Shown piece by piece: positions 1 to 9,183 of a stretch of 64,000 bases of DNA. Location of the stretch: positions 496,001 through 560,000 of the forward strand of contig NZ_CP015882.1 of the NCBI RefSeq assembly GCF_000697965.2, read 5' to 3'. Each line of letters starts with the position of its first letter. Position 1 is the stretch's first letter. The translations under genes were made by a program, and so were the position numbers. Below the pieces are notes generated by a model, which saw nothing but the letters and a program-made list of their open reading frames with translations, was not told where the DNA came from and did no database searches. The stretch comes from Ensifer adhaerens. Lineage in GTDB: Bacteria > Pseudomonadota > Alphaproteobacteria > Rhizobiales > Rhizobiaceae.

Positions 1-600
1 CTCAAGTCGATGGCCCAGCTTCTCGCGACGCAGCCGGTCCTGCAGCGGCGCGCCGCCTATCAGGCCTGTCAGTTCGCCGCATTTAGCCTCTTCTGGACCG
101 TGACGCCGCTTTATCTTGCCGGGCCCAGCTTTGGGTTGGGTCATAATGGCATTGCGCTTTTCGCCCTGGCCGGTGTTGCGGGCGCAATTGCTTCGCCCAT
201 CGCTGGGCGCCTTTCTGACAAGGGATTGGTGCGGCCGGCAACGGCATTCGGCCTTGTCAGTGTCGCGGCCGCTTTTCTGATGACGCAAATCTCTGAAGGT
301 TCGACCTTTGCGCTCACATTTTTAACGCTTGCTGCAATCCTGCTCGACTTCGGCGTCACCATGACGTTGGTGACGGGGCAGCGCTCGATTTACGAACTCG
401 GCGCGGACTTGCGCAGCCGGCTCAACGGCTTGTTCATGGCAATCTTCTTCACCGGCGGCGCCATTGGCTCTGCCCTGGGTGCCTGGGCATTTGCCTCTGG
501 TGGATGGTGGCTCGCCTCCATGATCGGCCTCGCACTGCCCGCCACAGCGTTCGCCATCTTCCTGACCGAGACCCGGTCAGAACGATGCTCGGAGAGTTGA
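1..600 (+). CDS. MFS transporter, C-terminal part (cut by window edge)
   Basis: The reading frame is open to the left edge, so only the last ~199 residues of a major facilitator superfamily permease are visible; a full member has about 400. Hydrophobic helices alternate with short loops. A GRLSDKG loop near residue 70 is the signature loop between helices 2 and 3 (or 8 and 9) of this superfamily, and the C-terminal segment ends with a hydrophobic helix and a charged tail. The protein would lie in the inner membrane and move a small molecule by proton coupling. The substrate cannot be told, and the true start is outside the window. The first Met at position 10 is internal and not a start. Confidence 0.8.
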   Translation, partial: LKSMAQLLATQPVLQRRAAYQACQFAAFSLFWTVTPLYLAGPSFGLGHNGIALFALAGVAGAIASPIAGRLSDKGLVRPATAFGLVSVAAAFLMTQISEGSTFALTFLTLAAILLDFGVTMTLVTGQRSIYELGADLRSRLNGLFMAIFFTGGAIGSALGAWAFASGGWWLASMIGLALPATAFAIFLTETRSERCSES

Positions 601-760
601 GCGAGTTCGGCATCGCATCCGTCATCGATGTACGCCTCCGCGCGATGTGACGGGTAGGCGGTCTCTTCCTGGTGCGGCCCACAGTCTTCTTTCGAGGTCT
701 CTGTGCCCCGACCCTGTTGGTCATAAGCGCGCGGATAAAGCATCTGTCCGCCCATGTGGC

Positions 761-1330
761 TCAGCGATGATCGTCAACGATCGCCGCTGAGCCGGCCAAT
801 GGCGCTGTACGGAGAGCGGAGATCTCGAAACAGACCGCTCGTTCGAGCTGCCAAGGTCCGCCTAGATATCTCCAGAGATCCAGGCCCTCCAGCGTTAACG
901 ATCGTGGTTTGAAATCGTGCGTCAGTTGCCGGTGCAAGGTGTCTGCGGCTGACCGCGAAACCCTGTTCTGGACGGTGATATGCGGCTGCCACCTCTGCAT
1001 GTCCTGACCGCCCAGCCATGGCATGAAAGCGCGCTTTAGTTCTGCATAAAGGTCTTCAAGCTCAAGACTTCTGATCGTGAACGCCACACCCGCGCCGAGA
1101 TGGCGAACACTGGCTGCCTGCGCGCGGATCTGGTCACGCTTGGTGGCCGCGGCCTGCAATTCTCCAACGATCCGCTCGAGGTGTTCGCCCGGTAAACGAT
1201 TAAACATCGTGAGGTGAGCGCGGAGGAAGTTTCGCTCCGACGGGAAATGCGCGTTTCGAAGGCGATCGAAGATTTCAAGATCGATCTCCGCGATCCGGGC
1301 TGTGAGGATAAGCGGTTTGCGTGTCTTCAA
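761..1330 (-). CDS. 2H phosphoesterase / 2'-5' RNA ligase family protein
   Basis: About 189 residues. Two H-x-T motifs are visible, HLTMF in the N-terminal third and HITVQ near the middle. They define the two-histidine phosphoesterase fold used by 2'-5' RNA ligases and cyclic phosphodiesterases, where the histidines act on a phosphodiester in a bilobed pocket. I placed the start at a TTG (1330) preceded by AGGAA with a 5-base gap, because family similarity starts at its KPLILTARI stretch. A longer GTG start at 1378 is possible and would add 16 residues that do not look like the family. The gene stands alone, and the physiological substrate of such bacterial proteins is generally unknown. Confidence 0.72.
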   Translation of the reverse strand: MKTRKPLILTARIAEIDLEIFDRLRNAHFPSERNFLRAHLTMFNRLPGEHLERIVGELQAAATKRDQIRAQAASVRHLGAGVAFTIRSLELEDLYAELKRAFMPWLGGQDMQRWQPHITVQNRVSRSAADTLHRQLTHDFKPRSLTLEGLDLWRYLGGPWQLERAVCFEISALRTAPLAGSAAIVDDHR

Positions 1331-1442
1331 GGCAATTCCTGTCGATGCTGAGTAGAGTACTTCACCAAGGCAGATCACCGCGTTCGCCGAGCGCCACCCT
1401 GGTGCCGCCCTTCATTCGGCGCATGCGCGCGCACAGTTCCAG

Positions 1443-2192
1443 TCATAGCAAGGTTTGCTGCACTGGCTCGTCGGCAGCGGTTGGTTCGAATTCACCGCGC
1501 CTTTGCAACTCGGTCTGGGCGCTGAAGCGGATGTCGCTATCTCTATCGCGAAGAAATTCGGTAAGCGTCTCCGTACTAAGGCGATCCCAGCCCTTCCCAC
1601 GATCAGGCCCGGAGGGCACGCGCGGCAACAAGCCCGGCTCGGCACTCCACGCCAGCAACTGACCGAGCGATGCAGCGTTCAACAGATCGCGCAGATGATG
1701 GGCCGTCACGTAGGCATCCGGCATGCCTCGATGGGCCGGAAGACCTATCTCGTGAACGAGCCCTTCCGGCATACGCTGGTAGCGGAGCATCTGGTTGGAA
1801 AATCGTGGCAGATCGGGCCAAATCCGTAGGGCGCACTTCCAGGTACAGATCCAGGGCAAGCCGCCGGTGAGACGAGGCGTGCAATACCGTTGTTCGAAGG
1901 CTGCACGATGTGCGGCCAACGCGTCGATCCCGCCGTGCGGATGCAACACTTCTGGCGCCACATTTTTCCAGTAGGGCGCGCCGGCGACTTGCTCGTCGAG
2001 AATATGATGGATGGCCATCGTGTCGGGCGAAATCGGCCGACCCGGATTGACCATCAATGCGCCGCGTTCGTCGTTGACGACCCACCGTCCATTGTCTTCA
2101 AGGACCACGTCCTGCCACCCGATTTCGCAGACGTCGTTCGGTCCGTTGCCGGCCGTTTCCAGATCGATGACGCGAACGCGGGATGTCGACAA
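1443..2192 (-). CDS. DEDDh-type 3'-5' exonuclease (DnaQ/epsilon-like)
   Basis: 249 residues. The N-terminus carries VIDLETAG, the Exo I motif with the metal-binding Asp and Glu. A central AHRAAFEQRY replaces the usual N-x-x-F-D form of Exo II. A later HRGMPDAYVTAHHL supplies the His and Asp of Exo III. This is the layout of RNase H-fold exonucleases related to the proofreading subunit of DNA polymerase III. The C-terminal ~60 residues are an extension of no clear family. The start is a TTG: an in-frame stop lies seven codons upstream and no ATG or GTG lies between. Exo II is atypical (no FD pair visible), so activity is likely but not certain. Confidence 0.72.
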   Translation of the reverse strand: MSTSRVRVIDLETAGNGPNDVCEIGWQDVVLEDNGRWVVNDERGALMVNPGRPISPDTMAIHHILDEQVAGAPYWKNVAPEVLHPHGGIDALAAHRAAFEQRYCTPRLTGGLPWICTWKCALRIWPDLPRFSNQMLRYQRMPEGLVHEIGLPAHRGMPDAYVTAHHLRDLLNAASLGQLLAWSAEPGLLPRVPSGPDRGKGWDRLSTETLTEFLRDRDSDIRFSAQTELQRRGEFEPTAADEPVQQTLL

Positions 2193-2479
2193 TGCCTGCT
2201 GTCCTTCGTCCTACTGCGGCCACCATGCTTTCGATGCGAGCCGGCCACTACGGCTTTCTCTCCTCCACCATCAAGGCAGCGGTGCTCAATTATCTAGTGC
2301 CGCAAGCTCATGCCTGCCACTTCGAATGACGTTGTGCAAAGTCGAACTTCTATCCCTCACGAGCCATACCTCGTTGTCCAAGGACTGAAACCGTCAGGGT
2401 TGTGGAAAATTCGCCACTGTATCCACGGAATTCCGCAAGAGGACGTCGCTCCTCAGACCACGTTTCACCTGCTGCGGCG

Positions 2480-3919
2480 TCAGACGCTCTTTCGCGTGAC
2501 GAAGCGTGTTTCCAGATAGGCCTCGATCGCTTCGGATCCGCCCTCGGTGCCGTAGCCGGAATCCTTGATGCCGCCGAAGGGGACTTCGGGGAGCGCCAGG
2601 CCCAGATGGTTGATCGAAATCATTCCGCTTTCGACCTCGCTTGCCAGGCGGTGGGCGCTGCGCTCCGATCCGGTGAAGGCATAGGCCGCAAGACCGAAGG
2701 GCAGGCGATTGGCCTCGTTGATCGCCTCGTCGAGATCATGGAAGCGATTGATGATCGAGACCGGGCCGAACGGCTCGTCGTTCATGATCCGGGCGGAAAG
2801 CGGCACGTCCGCCAGAACCGTCGGCTCGAAGAAGTAGCCGCGGTTGCCGATGCGATGGCCGCCGGTCGCCAATCGGGCACCATGCTCGAGCGCGTCGGCA
2901 ACCAGGCTTTCGATCGCCGGGATGCGCCGCTCATTGGCAAGCGGCCCCATGTCGACGCCGGCTTCGAGACCGTTGCCGACCTTGATCGTCTTCGAGGCGG
3001 CGACGAAGCCGTCGAGGAACTGATCGGCGACGCGCTCCTGCACGAGGAAGCGGGTCGGTGACACGCAGACCTGGCCGGCATTGCGGTACTTGCTGGCGGA
3101 CATGATGGCGACGGCGCGTTCGACATCGGCATCATCGGTGACGATGACAGGCGCATGCCCGCCCAGTTCCATCGTCGCGCGCTTCATGTGCTGGCCGGCA
3201 AGGGCCGCCAGCATCTTGCCGACCGGGGTCGAGCCGGTAAACGACATCTTGCGGATCACCGGATGGGCGATCAGGTATTCCGAGATGACCGAGGGCACAC
3301 CGTAGACAAGGTTGACGACGCCGGCCGGAAGCCCGGCATCGACGAAGCAGCGGATGAGTTCGGCCGGCGACGCCGGTGTTTCCTCGGGCGCCTTGACGAT
3401 GATCGAGCATCCGGTGGTCAGCGCCGCCGACAGCTTACGCACCACCTGGTTGATCGGAAAGTTCCAGGGCGTGAAGGCGGCAACCGGACCGACCGGCAGC
3501 TTGACGGTCATCTGGGTGACATCGGGTGCGCGCGGCGGAATGATCTGGCCGTAGGCCCGCTTTCCCTCCTCGGCGAACCACTCGATGATGTCGGCGGCGC
3601 CAAGGATCTCGCCCTTCGACTGGGCAAGCGGCTTGCCTTGCTCGCGCGTCATCAGAAAGGCGATGTCGCCGGCCCGTTCGCGCAGCAGGGCGGCTGCCGA
3701 CCGCATCACCTGGGCGCGGTCGAAGGCGGAGGTTGCCCGCCAGGTCTTGAAGCCCTTCTCGGCGGCCGCAAGCGCCTCATTGAGGTCTTCCACTTCGGCC
3801 CAGGCCACCTGGCCGATCGTTTCCTCGTTGGCCGGGTCGATGACGGGAATGGTCTTGCCGGAACGCGCCGGCCGCCAGGCGCCGTCGATATGAAGCAGGA
3901 TGTCTGGGTAGTGAGCCAT
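2480..3919 (-). CDS. NAD(P)-dependent aldehyde dehydrogenase, succinate-semialdehyde type
   Basis: 480 residues, the normal length for the family. TPWNFP (near 150) and FTGSTPVG (near 227) are the cofactor-binding stretches. Glu251 in MELGG is the general base, and Cys285 in [10 protein letters not shown] is the catalytic thiol. Overall it resembles GabD-type enzymes that oxidise a semialdehyde to the dicarboxylate. The start (MAHYPD) follows AAAGGG; a 38-residue upstream extension in the same frame is basic and unlike the family. It lies downstream of the oligopeptide importer on the same strand, and near a divergent C45 amidase and class III aminotransferase. It would therefore be the last step of that module, oxidising the aldehyde made by transamination (inference). 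Substrate not proven. Confidence 0.88.
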   Translation of the reverse strand: MAHYPDILLHIDGAWRPARSGKTIPVIDPANEETIGQVAWAEVEDLNEALAAAEKGFKTWRATSAFDRAQVMRSAAALLRERAGDIAFLMTREQGKPLAQSKGEILGAADIIEWFAEEGKRAYGQIIPPRAPDVTQMTVKLPVGPVAAFTPWNFPINQVVRKLSAALTTGCSIIVKAPEETPASPAELIRCFVDAGLPAGVVNLVYGVPSVISEYLIAHPVIRKMSFTGSTPVGKMLAALAGQHMKRATMELGGHAPVIVTDDADVERAVAIMSASKYRNAGQVCVSPTRFLVQERVADQFLDGFVAASKTIKVGNGLEAGVDMGPLANERRIPAIESLVADALEHGARLATGGHRIGNRGYFFEPTVLADVPLSARIMNDEPFGPVSIINRFHDLDEAINEANRLPFGLAAYAFTGSERSAHRLASEVESGMISINHLGLALPEVPFGGIKDSGYGTEGGSEAIEAYLETRFVTRKSV

Positions 3920-3988
3920 GGGAAACCCTTTACTGAATGAAGTTCGCCGCTTTGAGCGCGATGCCGTAGGATCAGGTCGATGGGGAAC

Positions 3989-4010
3989 AGGCCGCCTGGC
4001 CAGGCGGCCT
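3989..4010. repeat. 22-base perfect palindrome between importer and aldehyde dehydrogenase genes
   Basis: AGGCCGCCTGG is followed directly by its exact reverse complement. As RNA it would form a 9-bp GC-rich stem with a GGCC loop, 87 bases after the importer ATPase stop and 70 bases before the aldehyde dehydrogenase start. There is no U-tract, so it is more likely a processing or attenuation hairpin, or a protein-binding site, than a standard terminator. Confidence 0.5.
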
Positions 4011-4096
4011 TGACTGGAAAGCGATGCGGCCACCGGGTCCCAAGCCGAAGGCGCCAGGCGCGACGACTTAAGTTTTTGTGGCGCGAGCAGCTCCCG

Positions 4097-5713
4097 TCAA
4101 GCGGCGCGCCAGACGAGATCGATGCCTCCGCCGGCCGCCGGCGTCAGCATCGGTACGGCAGACAGGAGCTTGCGCGTATAGGCCGAGGATGGGCGGTCGA
4201 AGATCTCGTCGCGGCTGCCCTGTTCTTCGATAACGCCCTTGTGCATGACCACAACTCTATCGGCGATCTGCTCTACGACGCCCAGGTCATGGGAGATGAA
4301 GAGGCATGCAAAACCTTGTTCTCGCTGCAGTTTGCTCAAAAGGGTGAAGATCTGTGCCTTTACGGTCAGGTCGAGCGCTGAGACCGCCTCGTCGGCGATG
4401 ACAAGGTCGGGCCGGCGAGCAAGCGCGCGGGCGATGGCGGCACGTTGCCTTTGCCCACCGGAGAGTTGATGCGGAAACCGCTCGGCGAATTGCGGAGCGA
4501 GACCCACTTCGGCGAGCACCTCATCGACCCGCGCACGGCGGTCTGCGGCGCGCATCGATTTTTCGTGCCGGAGCGGCGCTGCCACGATGTCGCGGATCCG
4601 CATGCGCGGATCGAGCGAAGAGTAGGGATCCTGAAACACCATCTGGCAATTGGCGCGGTAGTCGGCGAAGCCGCTGCTTTTGCGATTGACCACCTGTCCG
4701 CGGAAGGTAAGCGTGCCCTCATCCGGTTGCAGCAGCCCGGCGATGATGCGGCCAAGCGTCGTCTTCCCGGAGCCGGACCCCCCGACCAGCGCGACGATCT
4801 CTCCAGGATGGATATCGAGATCGATGCCATGCAAGACAGGCTTTGCGCCCGTGCCGCTGCCGTAGGCAAGCTTCATATTTCTGACGCTGGCGAGCGGAGC
4901 ATTCGGTGCGACTGCACGCGCCGGCGCGCGGCGCGGCAGGGCCGAAAGAAGTTTCCGGGTGTAGTCGTGCCGCGGCATGCGGAGGAGTTCGGCCGTTGTC
5001 CCTTCCTCGACGCAGACACCCTTCTGCATGACCAGCACGCGATCGGTATATTGCGCCACCATCGCCATGTCGTGGCTGATCAGCACCATCGCGGTGCCTT
5101 TCTCTTCGACCAGCGCATGCAGCAGTTCCAGCACGTCACGTTGCACGACGGCGTCGAGTGCGGTCGTCGGCTCGTCCGCGATCAAGAGCGCCGGTTCGAG
5201 CAGCATGACGGAGGCAATCATGATGCGCTGCCGCATGCCACCGGAAAACTCATGCGGGAAGGCACGGACGGCCGCGTCCGGATCGGCAATGCCGACACGT
5301 TTCAGCATCGCCAGGATTGCGCTTTGACGCGCTGACGCGTCCATTGTCGTGTGCAGCGCCAGACCTTCCTCCATCTGGCGGCCGATGGTGAGCGCCGGAT
5401 TGAGCGAGGTCATCGGCTCCTGGAAGATGAGCCCGATGCTCTTGCCGCGCAGCTTACGCAGGTCGTCCGGCGCAAGCCCGCTCATATCGCGGCCGGCAAA
5501 CCGGACGCAGCCCCCGCGCCTGACGATCCCGGGCGGCAGAAGGCCGATGACAGCGCGCATCAACATCGACTTGCCCGAACCGGATTCGCCGACGATGCCA
5601 ATGCGTTCGCCAGCGCGAAGAGTGAGGCTGACGCAATCGACGACGGGTGGTGCCATCGCAGCCGAGGTGCCGAGCACGAGTTGCTCGACGGTCAGGAGTG
5701 CTAGCTGGGTCAT
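4097..5713 (-). CDS. Fused oligopeptide ABC transporter ATPase (DppD-DppF type)
   Basis: 538 residues with two complete ABC ATPase domains in one chain. The first has Walker A GESGSGKS near 40, an FSGGMRQR signature and Walker B LLIADEPTTALD. The second has Walker A GGSGSGKT near 312, LSGGQRQR and LVIADEAVSALD. In classical Dpp/Opp systems these are two separate proteins; fused versions are common in rhizobia. It powers import of a peptide-like solute by the two permeases encoded just upstream. The ATG overlaps the stop of the permease gene by four bases (ATGA), showing translational coupling. An in-frame oligopeptide C-terminal motif follows each domain. Substrate unknown. Confidence 0.92.
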   Translation of the reverse strand: MTQLALLTVEQLVLGTSAAMAPPVVDCVSLTLRAGERIGIVGESGSGKSMLMRAVIGLLPPGIVRRGGCVRFAGRDMSGLAPDDLRKLRGKSIGLIFQEPMTSLNPALTIGRQMEEGLALHTTMDASARQSAILAMLKRVGIADPDAAVRAFPHEFSGGMRQRIMIASVMLLEPALLIADEPTTALDAVVQRDVLELLHALVEEKGTAMVLISHDMAMVAQYTDRVLVMQKGVCVEEGTTAELLRMPRHDYTRKLLSALPRRAPARAVAPNAPLASVRNMKLAYGSGTGAKPVLHGIDLDIHPGEIVALVGGSGSGKTTLGRIIAGLLQPDEGTLTFRGQVVNRKSSGFADYRANCQMVFQDPYSSLDPRMRIRDIVAAPLRHEKSMRAADRRARVDEVLAEVGLAPQFAERFPHQLSGGQRQRAAIARALARRPDLVIADEAVSALDLTVKAQIFTLLSKLQREQGFACLFISHDLGVVEQIADRVVVMHKGVIEEQGSRDEIFDRPSSAYTRKLLSAVPMLTPAAGGGIDLVWRAA

Positions 5714-6528
5714 TGCGTGCCTCTCATTTTCGGGTCGAGCCTATCCCGCAGCGCATCGCCAAGCAGATTGATCCCGAGCAACGCAACGGAGATGCAAAGG
5801 CCCGGAAAGATTGCAAGCCAGGTCGCCTGGGCGAGGTAGGGGCGGGCAGCGGCCAGCATGTTGCCCCAGGTCGGGGCCGGTGGCGGCACGCCGAGGCCGA
5901 GGAAGGAAAGCGCGCTTTCAGATAAAAGTGTCCACCCGAACATCGACGTTGTCAGGACCGTCAGCGGCGCGATGCAATTCGGCAGGATATGGCGCAGCAG
6001 CGTGTAGATTTCGGAATCGCCTGCAATCCGGGAGGCGTCAATGAATTCCTTCTCCCGCAACGAAAGCACTGTGCCCCGAACGATCCTTGCTACGGACGGC
6101 GTGTAGGCAATGCCAAGCGCCAGCAGGATGCCGGATTTGTTGGCGCCGAAGATCGCAAGCAGCCCAAGCGCAAGCAGGATGCCGGGAAAGGCGAGCAGGG
6201 CATTGGTGACGGCGACGAGCACCCGATCGGTCCAACCGCCGACATAGCCTGAGATGGCGCCAAGCGCGGTGCCGAGCACAGTTGCGATCGCGACCGTGGC
6301 AAGGCTGACGATGCCGCTCGCCGACGCGCCGAGCATCAAGCGGGAAAGCACGTCGCGTCCGAATTCGTCGGCGCCGAGCAGATGCCGGGCCGAGGGGCCG
6401 GCGAGGCGTGCCTTCATGTCGAGCGCCATCGGATCATAGGGCGTCCAGACGGAGCCCAAGCAGGCGACGATCACGAAGGCGCCGACGAACAGGCCGCCAA
6501 CCAGCGCATTGGCAGAAAGGGTCTTCAT
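5710..6528 (-). CDS. ABC transporter permease, DppC-like
   Basis: 272 residues. An N-terminal membrane segment (VGGLFVGAFVIVACLGSVW) is followed by the DppC-family cytoplasmic linker with LLGADEFGRDVLSRLMLGA. Five further hydrophobic segments follow, and an EAA-type loop (EKEFIDASRIAGDSEIYTLLRHILPN) contacts the ATPase. It pairs with the DppB-like permease to form the inner-membrane channel. Its ends overlap both neighbours by four bases, so permease B, permease C and the ATPase are one transcript. Confidence 0.92.
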   Translation of the reverse strand: MKTLSANALVGGLFVGAFVIVACLGSVWTPYDPMALDMKARLAGPSARHLLGADEFGRDVLSRLMLGASASGIVSLATVAIATVLGTALGAISGYVGGWTDRVLVAVTNALLAFPGILLALGLLAIFGANKSGILLALGIAYTPSVARIVRGTVLSLREKEFIDASRIAGDSEIYTLLRHILPNCIAPLTVLTTSMFGWTLLSESALSFLGLGVPPPAPTWGNMLAAARPYLAQATWLAIFPGLCISVALLGINLLGDALRDRLDPKMRGTQ

Positions 6529-7469
6529 GTGATTTTCACTCGCGGATCAAAGAGCGGGTAGCACAGGTCGACGATCAGGTTGACCAGCACGTAGATGACC
6601 GCGATGAAGAGCAGGCATCCCTGAATGACCGGATAGTCGCGGCCGAAGATCGCATCGACGAGGAGCCGCCCGAGACCCGGGATCGTGAACACGGTTTCGA
6701 CGACGGCGATACCGCCGAGCATGTTGCCAAGCACCAGGCCGATCAGCGTCAGCGTCGGCGCAAAGGCGTTGGGGAACACATGGCGCCACAGCACCGTTCG
6801 CTCGGGCAGGCCCTTGGCGCGCGCATGAGTGATGTAGTCGAGCCTGAGAACTTCGAGCGCCGAGGCGCGGGCCATGCGCAGAAGCACGCCGATCTCGTGC
6901 AGGAAGAGCGTGAGGATCGGCATCAGCACATAGAGCAGCCCGCGGCTCGGGTCTTCGGCGACGGAGACGTAGCCGACCACCGGCAACCATCCGAGCTTGA
7001 GGCCGAAGATGAGCAGAATGACGAGACCGAGCCAGAAGGTCGGGATCGACAGAAGCAACGCGGCGATCGACACAAGGGTGAAATCAAGTCTGGAGTTCTG
7101 GCGGAGGGCGGCGATGAAGCCGGCCGGAACGGCGACCAGCGAGGCAAGGGCGACGGCAACGAGGACGATGCCGGCGCTGACCTTGAAACGCTCGATGATG
7201 AGATGGGTCACCGGCTCCTTCGTGGTGATCGACGTCCCGAAATCGCCCTGCAGGACGCTGGTCAGCCAGATCGCAAACTGCGTCAGGATGTTCTTGTCGA
7301 GTCCAAGGTCCGAGCGCAAGGCAGCGACACTTTCCGGCGACGCCATGTCGCCGAGCAGCAATGCTGCCGGGTCGCCCGGAACAAGGCGTATCAGGAAGAA
7401 GACGACGACGGCGACGAGGAAAACCGTCGGAACGGCCATTCCTATCCGCGAAAGGATGAAGCGCAGCAT
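6525..7469 (-). CDS. ABC transporter permease, DppB-like
   Basis: 314 residues. The N-terminus (MLRFILSRIGMAVPTVFLVAVVVFFLIRLVPGDPA) is the classic DppB/OppB first helix and PGDP motif. The C-terminal half has the EAA loop with LDYITHARAKGLPERTVLWRHVFPNA and the family end DLCYPLFDPRVKIT. It forms the first half of the inner-membrane channel of the importer. It overlaps the DppC-like gene by four bases, and the binding-protein gene ends 15 bases upstream. Confidence 0.92.
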   Translation of the reverse strand: MLRFILSRIGMAVPTVFLVAVVVFFLIRLVPGDPAALLLGDMASPESVAALRSDLGLDKNILTQFAIWLTSVLQGDFGTSITTKEPVTHLIIERFKVSAGIVLVAVALASLVAVPAGFIAALRQNSRLDFTLVSIAALLLSIPTFWLGLVILLIFGLKLGWLPVVGYVSVAEDPSRGLLYVLMPILTLFLHEIGVLLRMARASALEVLRLDYITHARAKGLPERTVLWRHVFPNAFAPTLTLIGLVLGNMLGGIAVVETVFTIPGLGRLLVDAIFGRDYPVIQGCLLFIAVIYVLVNLIVDLCYPLFDPRVKIT

Positions 7470-7484
7470 CTCGAGCGAACTCTC

Positions 7485-9044
7485 TTACTCGGCGATCGTG
7501 ACTTCCCACGCCCTTGGCATGGAGAAGATCGAGGCCGCGTAGTTCTGGACGTGTTTCTGGTAGGCCGAAGCCTCGAGCCCGTTATAGAGCATGATGAAGG
7601 GCACGGTTTCCAGGAAGCGCGTATGTAGCTTGTCGAAAAGCTCCTGGCGCTTGGCCGGGTCGGAATAACGCACGGCGTCGGCGAGCATGGCCTGCGCGTC
7701 CGGATCGTCCCAGACCTTGCGCGGCTCCTTGTCCTTGTTGCCCATGACGGAGTCCATGGTCAGTGCGGGGTCGTAGCGTCCCGAATAGGGAAACACCATC
7801 GCCGTATAGTTGCCGCTCTGATATCGGTCGAGTTGTGCCGCCCACTCGAGCACTTCGAGTTCCGCGGCTATTCCGACCTGCTGCAGCATTGCCTGTGCCA
7901 CGATTGCCGCGTCGTAGGTGTTGGAGTAGCGCGTATTGGCGATGAGTTTGATCGGCTGGCCGTTGTAACCGGCTTCCTGCAGCAGCGCCTTTGCCGCCTC
8001 GGGATCGTAGCTGTAGCCCTGGGTCTGGGCTGGGGAGTGGTATTTTGAGGTCGGCGGTATCAGCGAGTTGTTGGCCTTGCCGAGACCGAGCGTAATTCCC
8101 TCGACCATGGTCTTGGTGTCAAGAGCCATGGCGATGGCCTTGCGGATGCGCATGTCCTTGAGCAGCGGATCGCGCGTCTGCAACAGGAGCGCGACGATGC
8201 CGGGATTCGTCGCCAGCGAAACGGCGGTATCGGCGTTCTGCTTGAACTCCTCGACATCGGCATAGGGAACGTCCGGTACGATATCGATGTCGCCATTGAG
8301 CAACGCAGCCTTGGCGGAGGAGCGGTCGGGAATGACGGCGAAGCGGACGGCCTCGACAAGCGGACGCTTGGCGCCGGTGTAGCCGTCCCGCTTTTCTTCG
8401 CTGCGTACCGCGTAGTCGGCAAAGGCTTCGAGGTCGATGAATTCGCCCTTACGCCATTCTTTGTACCGGAAGGGACCGGTGCCGACAGGCACGTTGAACG
8501 AGCCGTCGGCGTTAAACGATGATTTGTCGAGTATGCCGGTCATGCCGCAGTCGGTTCTGGCAAGCGTTGCCTGAAAGAGGGCGTTCGGCTTTTCGAGCTT
8601 GAAGACGACGGTTTTGTCGTCGGGTGCCGTGACCGATACGACATGGGCGGCGCCGCCCGCGGCAAAGTCGTTGCGGCATCGCCATTTTGTGGCTTCGTCC
8701 ATGTAGCGGTTCCAGTTCCAGACGACGTCGGCCGAAGTCAGCACGTTGCCATTATGGAACTTGACGCCATCCCTGAGCTTAAACGTGTAGGTCAGGTCGT
8801 CGTCCGAGACAGCGACCTCCTTGGCAAGCAGCGGCTTTACCGAGGCGTCCTCGCTATATGCAACGAGACCCTCGACCATGTGCAACACGACGGCGTCGCT
8901 GTTGGCGTCTCGGTTGACGCCCGGATCAAGGCTGCGGATGTCGGCATTGAGTGCGATGTTCAGCGTTTCTGCTGCGGCCGGGCCGCAGGTCAAGGTCAGC
9001 GCTAGTGCTGCGGCCGACGCGGCCAGTCTCTGTCTACGGTTCAC
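7485..9044 (-). CDS. Periplasmic substrate-binding protein of the oligopeptide importer (SBP family 5)
   Basis: 519 residues. A signal peptide (about 25 residues, ending GPAAAE) is followed by a family 5 extracellular solute-binding protein, the class that carries di- and oligopeptides, nickel, glutathione and many opine-like compounds. Typical stretches are LNADIRSLDPGVNRD, LRDGVKFHNGNVLTSADVVWNWNRYMD and VPVGTGPFRYKEW. The start is a GTG after AGGAGAACTGAG. It is the first gene of the importer operon, and a motif shared with the divergent amidase promoter lies about 60-75 bases upstream. The ligand cannot be deduced from sequence. Confidence 0.9.
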   Translation of the reverse strand: MNRRQRLAASAAALALTLTCGPAAAETLNIALNADIRSLDPGVNRDANSDAVVLHMVEGLVAYSEDASVKPLLAKEVAVSDDDLTYTFKLRDGVKFHNGNVLTSADVVWNWNRYMDEATKWRCRNDFAAGGAAHVVSVTAPDDKTVVFKLEKPNALFQATLARTDCGMTGILDKSSFNADGSFNVPVGTGPFRYKEWRKGEFIDLEAFADYAVRSEEKRDGYTGAKRPLVEAVRFAVIPDRSSAKAALLNGDIDIVPDVPYADVEEFKQNADTAVSLATNPGIVALLLQTRDPLLKDMRIRKAIAMALDTKTMVEGITLGLGKANNSLIPPTSKYHSPAQTQGYSYDPEAAKALLQEAGYNGQPIKLIANTRYSNTYDAAIVAQAMLQQVGIAAELEVLEWAAQLDRYQSGNYTAMVFPYSGRYDPALTMDSVMGNKDKEPRKVWDDPDAQAMLADAVRYSDPAKRQELFDKLHTRFLETVPFIMLYNGLEASAYQKHVQNYAASIFSMPRAWEVTIAE

Positions 9045-9101
9045 CTCAGTTCTCCTCTTTGTGGTCTGCCCGGTTTTCCGGTTGAGCGAACTGTGCCTTT
9101 T

Positions 9102-9120
9102 GTTTGATCATAATGCAATA
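9102..9120 (-). promoter_or_regulatory. Candidate operator upstream of the importer operon
   Basis: Read on the minus strand the 19 bases fit TAnTGCATTnTnAnCAnAC. They match at 14 of 19 positions a sequence found on the plus strand at 10177-10195, in front of the C45 amidase gene. The two sites flank the GntR-type regulator gene and each precedes a gene of the same presumed pathway, so they are candidate binding sites for that regulator. The match is by eye; no statistical test was made. Confidence 0.4.
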
Positions 9121-9183
9121 TGAAAAATCGCAAACCTTGTTGGCCTCCCCAAAAGGGGGGGGTAAATGCGCTCTCGGCAGGCG

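Noticed and set aside
6408..7628. 406-codon plus-strand frame opposite the permease genes
   Set aside because: Very rich in D, R, E and H, the pattern produced by reading membrane-protein genes in antisense; the permease genes are clearly real.
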